64,000 bases of DNA from Neiella marina. Its GTDB lineage: Bacteria; Pseudomonadota; Gammaproteobacteria; Enterobacterales; Neiellaceae. Positions 58,331 to 64,000 of this stretch are shown in pieces. The notes below the pieces were generated by a model, which made no database searches, was not told where the DNA came from, and was given only the letters and a program-made list of their open reading frames with translations. The stretch covers positions 62,001 to 126,000 of the forward strand of contig NZ_NGNS01000009.1 of the NCBI RefSeq assembly GCF_002165625.1, in the 5' to 3' direction. Every line of letters begins with the position of its first letter. Position 1 is the stretch's first letter. Both the position numbers and the translations under genes were made by a program.

Positions 58331-59242
58331 ATGCGCATCGATGAGGCGCAGCGTTGGGCAACTGAGCAGTTACATCAGCAAGAAGGCGCGACCGATGCGG
58401 TGGCGCTGCTCACTCATGTATTGCAAAAGCCCCGCAGTTTTCTCTACACCTGGCCAGAACAAATTCTATCTGCCGAGCAGGAAGTTAAATTCCGCCAGTT
58501 GGTGACTCAGCGCCGCGATGGCCTGCCAGTTGCTCATTTGACCGGTGAAAAAGAGTTTTGGTCATTACCGCTGCAAGTGAACTCAAGTACCTTAATTCCC
58601 CGGCCCGATACCGAGTGTTTGGTGGAATGGGCACTAGAGTTGCAATTGCCTGAACCTCGATTGCATGCCAGCCAACCGCTACCTCAACATCGCGTGTTGG
58701 ATCTTGGTACGGGAACCGGCGCTATTGCATTGGCGTTAGCAAACGAACAGCCAGAGTGGTTGTTATTGGCCGTCGATCAACAGGCGCAGGCGGTTGCGCT
58801 GGCCAGAGCCAATGCCAGAAGTTTAGAACTGGCCAACGTCTCTGTGTTGCAGAGTGATTGGTTTAGCGCAGTGCCTGATGACTTTGGTTTTGATCTCATT
58901 GTCAGCAATCCACCCTATATAGCAGAAGATGACGAGCACCTATCCCAAGGGGATGTTCGTTTCGAACCGAATTCGGCGCTTACCTCTGGCATTGATGGAC
59001 TCGACGATATTCGGCTAATCATTGACCAAGCCCCACAATATCTGAATGATGGTGGCTGGCTGTTGCTCGAACATGGTTACGATCAGGCTCAAGCCGTATG
59101 CGATTTGCTGAGTCAACGCGGCTTTTCATTGGTGAGCTGGCGCAGTGATTTGGCTGGCCAGCCGAGAGTTAGTGGCGGCCAGTGGCTTGAACAATCGCAA
59201 CCAATAACGATAGAAACCATTGCATCAAACAAGGAAGCATAA
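58331..59242 (+). CDS. prmC: Release factor glutamine methyltransferase
   Basis: PrmC methylates the glutamine of the GGQ motif in RF1 and RF2. The 303-residue protein has the SAM motif VLDLGTGTGAIALALA and the catalytic NPPY in IVSNPPYIAEDD. It is somewhat longer than E. coli PrmC (277), with an insert before the SAM domain (about residues 100-125). It starts 2 bp after prfA. Confidence 0.96.
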   Translation: MRIDEAQRWATEQLHQQEGATDAVALLTHVLQKPRSFLYTWPEQILSAEQEVKFRQLVTQRRDGLPVAHLTGEKEFWSLPLQVNSSTLIPRPDTECLVEWALELQLPEPRLHASQPLPQHRVLDLGTGTGAIALALANEQPEWLLLAVDQQAQAVALARANARSLELANVSVLQSDWFSAVPDDFGFDLIVSNPPYIAEDDEHLSQGDVRFEPNSALTSGIDGLDDIRLIIDQAPQYLNDGGWLLLEHGYDQAQAVCDLLSQRGFSLVSWRSDLAGQPRVSGGQWLEQSQPITIETIASNKEA

Positions 59243-59244
59243 TC

Positions 59245-59616
59245 ATGTATACCGGAATAAAACACCTGCACGTTTTGCTGGCCGTTCTCTCTGTGGTTTT
59301 CCTCATCACCCGTGCTATTTGGTTGCTCCGTGGCAGTGACCTACTGCAACGTAAGTGGGTCAAGATCGTTCCCCATGTCATTGATACGTTACTGCTGATT
59401 GCTGCCATCACCATGGTGAGTATGGTGCCTTGGCTGGGACAACCTTGGCTATGGGAAAAGCTGGTGATGGTGGTGTTGTACATTGGCTTTGGTTTCTACA
59501 TCTTCAAATTTGCTCAATCGGCGGCGACTCGAGTTGCCGGTTTAGTTGGCGCAGTCGGCTGTATTGCGCTTATCGCTCACCTGGCACTGAGTAAAGTGCC
59601 GTTTGTTCTTAGTTAA
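59245..59616 (+). CDS. SirB2-family membrane protein
   Basis: The 123-residue protein has four predicted membrane helices (HVLLAVLSVVFLITRAIWLL, VIDTLLLIAAITMVSMV, VMVVLYIGFGFYIF, LVGAVGCIALIAHLAL). It matches the SirB2/YchQ family, which lies between prmC and kdsA in most gammaproteobacteria. Biochemical function is unknown. It starts 2 bp after prmC. Confidence 0.85.
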   Translation: MYTGIKHLHVLLAVLSVVFLITRAIWLLRGSDLLQRKWVKIVPHVIDTLLLIAAITMVSMVPWLGQPWLWEKLVMVVLYIGFGFYIFKFAQSAATRVAGLVGAVGCIALIAHLALSKVPFVLS

Positions 59617-59632
59617 ACCTTAGGAGTTGTTA

Positions 59633-60889
59633 ATGTCGCACGATATGCACCAAGCATTAATCACTAACGATGCCGTAGTGCTTGGGCTACTTGCCATTAT
59701 TCTGGGGGCAATTTTTGTAACCCACGCCAGTCCACACCCGTTCTGGCGTAAGTTCTATACCGTTATTCCTGCGGTATTGCTGTGCTACTTCTTGCCATCT
59801 TTGCTGAATACCTTTGGGATTGTCGATGGTCATGGTTCGAGCATGTATCACGTCTCAACCCGCTATCTATTGCCAGCTTGCTTAGTGTTGTTGACCATTA
59901 GCATTGATCTGAAGGCAATCATCGCCCTGGGGCCAAAAGCTTTGATCATGTTTCTCACCGGTACCTTTGGTATTGTCATTGGTGGCCCAATTGCCATCTT
60001 GTTGATGTCAATGGTCTATCCTGACGCTGTCGGTGGCGCCGGCCCAGATGCCGTTTGGCGCGGCATGACCACTGTTGCTGGTAGTTGGATTGGTGGTGGT
60101 GCCAACCAAGCGGCGATGAAAGAAGTGTACGAAGTTGGCGATAAGATCTTTTCATCCATGGTCACGGTTGATGTCATTGTCGCCAACATCTGGATGGCTT
60201 GTTTGCTGATGATGGCGGGCCGAGCGAAAGAAATTGATGCCAAAGTGGGAGCAGACAGCTCTGCGATTGAAGATCTGAAAAATAAGGTTGAAGCCTACCA
60301 CGCTGAGCATGCTCGCATTCCAAGCGGCACCGATTTGATGAAGATCGTCGCTTGGGGCTTTGGTATCACCGGCTTAGCACACTTTGGTGCCGACTTCCTC
60401 GGTCCTTGGTTCGCCGAAAACTATCCCGCACTGAAGCCTTACAGCGTCCATAGCAAGTTCTTCTGGCTGGTGGTGATCGCCACCACTGTGGGCTTGTCGC
60501 TATCGTTTACCCGTGTCCGTCATATCGAAGCGGCCGGTGCGTCGAAAGTCGCATCAGTGATGATTTACATTCTGGTGGCGTCTATTGGTTTGCACATGGA
60601 CATTACAGCCATTGCTGAGTCGCCACAGTACTTTGTGGTGGGCATGATTTGGATGAGCATTCATGCCAGCTTGATGTTGATTGTCGCTCGGGTCATCAAA
60701 GCGCCACTATTCTTTATGGCAGTGGGCAGTCAGGCCAACGTCGGCGGTGCTGCATCAGCCCCGGTGGTCGCTTCAGCATTCCATCCGTCGCTGGCCCCAG
60801 TTGGGGTATTGCTGGCCGTATTAGGCTACGCGCTCGGCACTTATGCCGCTTGGCTCTGTGGTCAATTAATGCAAATCGTGGCGCCTTAA
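59633..60889 (+). CDS. DUF819-like integral membrane protein
   Basis: The ATG at 59633 with TAGGAG in front gives 418 residues. The TTG two codons earlier is not needed. About ten to twelve membrane segments are visible, with a Gly-rich GSWIGGGANQAAMKEVYEV segment and a soluble loop at about residues 200-230. This resembles the DUF819 (YjcL) family of predicted transporters. SirB1 usually sits here, between sirB2 and kdsA, so this gene has taken its place. Substrate unknown. Confidence 0.75.
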   Translation: MSHDMHQALITNDAVVLGLLAIILGAIFVTHASPHPFWRKFYTVIPAVLLCYFLPSLLNTFGIVDGHGSSMYHVSTRYLLPACLVLLTISIDLKAIIALGPKALIMFLTGTFGIVIGGPIAILLMSMVYPDAVGGAGPDAVWRGMTTVAGSWIGGGANQAAMKEVYEVGDKIFSSMVTVDVIVANIWMACLLMMAGRAKEIDAKVGADSSAIEDLKNKVEAYHAEHARIPSGTDLMKIVAWGFGITGLAHFGADFLGPWFAENYPALKPYSVHSKFFWLVVIATTVGLSLSFTRVRHIEAAGASKVASVMIYILVASIGLHMDITAIAESPQYFVVGMIWMSIHASLMLIVARVIKAPLFFMAVGSQANVGGAASAPVVASAFHPSLAPVGVLLAVLGYALGTYAAWLCGQLMQIVAP

Positions 60890-60917
60890 TTGCGGCGTCA
60901 CGAACAATAAAAATTAG

Positions 60918-61784
<867 letters not shown>

Positions 61785-61815
61785 CAACTGGCTTTTACTC
61801 TGGAGCGAGCGTCGC

Positions 61816-61912
61816 AGCTTGCGATTGTCTATTCGAGACGCCGTAAATACTTCCATGTAGGCTCTACTGCCGCTTCCCTGCGGCAGAAGCTCGACTATCC
61901 AACTCCCAAGCT
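61816..61912. repeat. Palindromic element type B, copy B5 (inverted orientation)
   Basis: This copy lies in the opposite direction to B4. The full homologous tract is 61807-61935, about 130 bp at high identity. The outer arms are 61816-61837 and 61890-61912. The inner hairpin is CTGCCGC / GCGGCAG (61867-61886). The rest of the 311-bp kdsA-to-PHP gap also has a 9-bp inverted repeat CTCCGAAGC / GCTTCGGAG (61951 and 62001) and no gene. Confidence 0.87.
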
Positions 61913-62095
61913 ACTCCCAAACCGATTGTGCGCTGACCGAAACCGTCGAACTCCGAAGCGGCTAGCCACTTACTTCGAATTGTTCAATGCCCGGGAGCAA
62001 GCTTCGGAGCGTGATATTGAGGCTCGCTCGAACATTGGAAAAAGGTTATTCTCGAACATCATTTGGTCAGGGATTGAACCGCGAGCGTGTCGTCA

Positions 62096-64000
62096 ATGAA
62101 AAGCATACTGCGCAAATTACTTGTAATAGGAATAACCGGTGTGGTTTTGACCGGCGTGTTTGTTTTTGCATTGCTCAGTAGCGAACCGGTTGTTGCACCC
62201 ACTAAGTCACTGTCTCCCCGTGATGTTCAAGCTGCCAAAAACAAAGTCAAAGCCATTCGCCAGCAGCTGATTGCTCGACGCAGTCAGGTGGAGCTTAAGC
62301 TCAGCCAACAAGATATTGACGCCATCATGGCGGTGGCTAGTTACTCCATTCCCAACATGCAATTTGCTGGTTCTGTAACCCCATATGGTATGGCTGTGGC
62401 GGGCTCTGCTAGTGTTCCGATTGCTGGCTCAAGATACCTCAATGTGTCCTGCATGTTGCTGCCCGACTTTGATGCCAGCGGCTTACAAGACTGTCGTATC
62501 GGTAGTATTCCGCTTCCTTCTGGTCTGATCCAAGCGGTAGCGGTGACAGGCTTTGGTTGGGTATTTGGTGATGATGCCAAGCGCACGTTAGATCAACTTA
62601 TTTCCGGGGCGCAATTTCAGAACGGTCAACTGGCTCTAGTAGCTGACAAACCGGTTGATTTTCGTGAACAAATCAAAGGGGGCATTCAGGGGCTTGCGAA
62701 TACTGCCAAGTCAATTCATCGTCAGGATGAAATCGATATTGCCACCATTGATGTTTATTTGACCACGCTACGGACTATGGATAACTCGCCCGAATCGTTG
62801 GCTCCATATGTTGTTGAAGTGATGCGCACCGCCATGGCTCGGACATCGGCAGGGGCGGACCCGGCGACAGAAAACACCGCTGCGCTCTGGGCGTTAGCGA
62901 TCAAGTTTGGCACCTATCGCTTTGCGTCGTTGGCCGGCTATGAGGGCAAACCCAAGGTTGGTAAGCGCAGGGCGGCATCATTGCAAGGTCGCAAAGACTT
63001 AGCGTTGCACTTTTTGTATTCCGCCATCCTTGAACAATTGGGCCGAGCACAACTGGCCTTCAGTATTGGTGAGATTAAAGAATTACTTGATGCCAACCAA
63101 GGTGGCTCGGGTTACAGCTTTGCTGACCTTGCAGCGGATAAGGCTGGGTTGAAGTTTTCCGAGTGGATTGGCGATGATGATCATGCCAAAGCGGCGCAGG
63201 ATCTACTCGCTTTCGAAGGCAGCGAGAAAGCCTTTTTCCCGCTCGTGCACGACTTACCTGAAGGTTTGCGAGAACAAGAGTTTAAGCGCATTTTTGGTAG
63301 TGTCGGCTCCGATAAATATCGTGCTTTGGCCAGCAAGATCGACCAACGTATCGAGCAATTGCCGTTGTACTCTGGCAATGATAGCGCGGTGCGCTCGCGG
63401 TCATATCAGACGCCGATTGATGCCATCGATAATGGTCAGTGGTTTGTCGTAGATACTCACATCCACACCAAATTCTCTGATGGCTCCCATACCGTCGCCG
63501 AGGTTGCCGATAAAGCAGCGTCATTTGGGTGTGATGCCATTGCCATTGCCGATCATGGCGATCGCAATTTGAAGAAGGTTGCCAGCAAGTCCTATGTCGA
63601 TGCGATTCGTAATGCCGACTATGCCCATCCCAATATGTCTATTTTGACTGGCCTCGAATGGAATATTGCGCCGTTTATGGGGCGCGAGCATGCCACCGTG
63701 CTGTTTCCTCAGTCGGATGATCTATTAGGGCAAATTTCGACCTTTAGAAACCGCTACGACAGCTATAAAAAGCGCTCAGAGGACATGCTGTCCGCTGAGC
63801 CAGGGTTGAAGTATCTGGCCGATATCAATGTTTACGGCACCCAGCCTGTGGTGTTTTACAATCATCCGAGCCGCAAATCATTCTACTTGAGCGAAGTGGG
63901 TCATGACATGGCAACTTGGATGGCCGCCAGCGATCTGGTTGTTGGGATGTCAGGAGCACCGGGACATCAGAAGAAAAAAGGCAAAAACAATGGCTCCTAC
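62096..64000 (+). CDS. Membrane-anchored PHP-domain protein (3' end outside window)
   Basis: This gene runs off the window (635 codons seen). It starts with a membrane helix (LLVIGITGVVLTGVFVFALL). A middle domain of unknown family follows (SYSIPNMQFAGSVTPYGMAV; QGRKDLALHFLYSAILEQ; GGSGYSFADLAADKAG). A PHP domain begins near residue 450 with the metal motif DTHIHTKFSDGSH, IAIADHGDRN and YNHPSRKSF. PHP domains are metal-dependent phosphoesterases. With the anchor, the catalytic part may face the periplasm. The 311-bp gap upstream holds repeat B5. Confidence 0.78.
   Translation, partial: MKSILRKLLVIGITGVVLTGVFVFALLSSEPVVAPTKSLSPRDVQAAKNKVKAIRQQLIARRSQVELKLSQQDIDAIMAVASYSIPNMQFAGSVTPYGMAVAGSASVPIAGSRYLNVSCMLLPDFDASGLQDCRIGSIPLPSGLIQAVAVTGFGWVFGDDAKRTLDQLISGAQFQNGQLALVADKPVDFREQIKGGIQGLANTAKSIHRQDEIDIATIDVYLTTLRTMDNSPESLAPYVVEVMRTAMARTSAGADPATENTAALWALAIKFGTYRFASLAGYEGKPKVGKRRAASLQGRKDLALHFLYSAILEQLGRAQLAFSIGEIKELLDANQGGSGYSFADLAADKAGLKFSEWIGDDDHAKAAQDLLAFEGSEKAFFPLVHDLPEGLREQEFKRIFGSVGSDKYRALASKIDQRIEQLPLYSGNDSAVRSRSYQTPIDAIDNGQWFVVDTHIHTKFSDGSHTVAEVADKAASFGCDAIAIADHGDRNLKKVASKSYVDAIRNADYAHPNMSILTGLEWNIAPFMGREHATVLFPQSDDLLGQISTFRNRYDSYKKRSEDMLSAEPGLKYLADINVYGTQPVVFYNHPSRKSFYLSEVGHDMATWMAASDLVVGMSGAPGHQKKKGKNNGSY

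Overview
The window looks like chromosome of a marine-type gammaproteobacterium, most likely in or near the Alteromonadales. The order lipA-lipB-ybeD ... dacA-rlpA-rodA-mrdA-rlmH-rsfS-nadD-holA-lptE-leuS, then lnt-corC-ybeY-ybeZ-miaB-ubiF and a Met-Leu-Gln-Gln tRNA array, follows the E. coli map. The blocks ychF-pth-rplY(CTC form)-prs-tRNAGln-ispE-lolB and hemA-prfA-prmC-sirB2-kdsA are also typical of the class. A small protein resembling a Colwellia/Shewanella family (about 48.4 kb) points the same way. No species call is possible from the sequence alone.

Layout. (1) 1-11.6 kb: the end of a surface-polysaccharide locus on the + strand, visibly richer in A+T than the rest. It holds an FkbM methyltransferase (cut by the window edge), a giant three-domain glycosyltransferase, a pyruvyltransferase, a double-domain sulfotransferase and three family 2 glycosyltransferases. 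(2) 11.9-17.5 kb: sulfate activation (cysD, cysN, an SLC13-type anion transporter, cysC) and cysQ. Next to the sulfotransferase this forms a plausible PAPS supply and PAP removal line for a sulfated glycan. (3) 17.6-24.4 kb: fructokinase (mak), a CBS protein, lipoate synthesis, a glyoxalase-fold enzyme facing a LysR regulator, and a large unknown lipoprotein. (4) 24.5-36.5 kb: a minus-strand run for cell elongation (dacA, rlpA, mltB, rodA, mrdA) and housekeeping (rlmH, rsfS, nadD, holA, lptE, leuS). (5) 36.7-46.1 kb: ybeL, a repeat patch, lnt to miaB, ubiF, a PhyH dioxygenase, and four tRNAs behind a strong promoter. (6) 46.3-48.7 kb: a periplasmic binding protein and two small proteins of unknown role. 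(7) 48.7-53.9 kb: ychF, pth, rplY, prs, tRNA-Gln, ispE, lolB. (8) 53.9-54.9 kb: a 1-kb patch of palindromic repeats, then a HAD phosphatase. (9) 55.9-61.8 kb: hemA, prfA, prmC, sirB2, a DUF819-like membrane protein, kdsA. (10) 61.8-64 kb: another repeat copy and a PHP-domain protein running off the edge.

The most unusual structure is a family of long imperfect DNA palindromes in three intergenic patches (37.2-37.7, 54.06-54.81 and 61.82-61.91 kb). Two element types (called B and C here) each have a conserved core carrying a short hairpin, flanked by outer arms. The arms differ between unrelated copies but are complementary within each copy. Inner stems also change in a compensated way between copies. 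This is the signature of selection on a folded structure, and I do not recognise the family.
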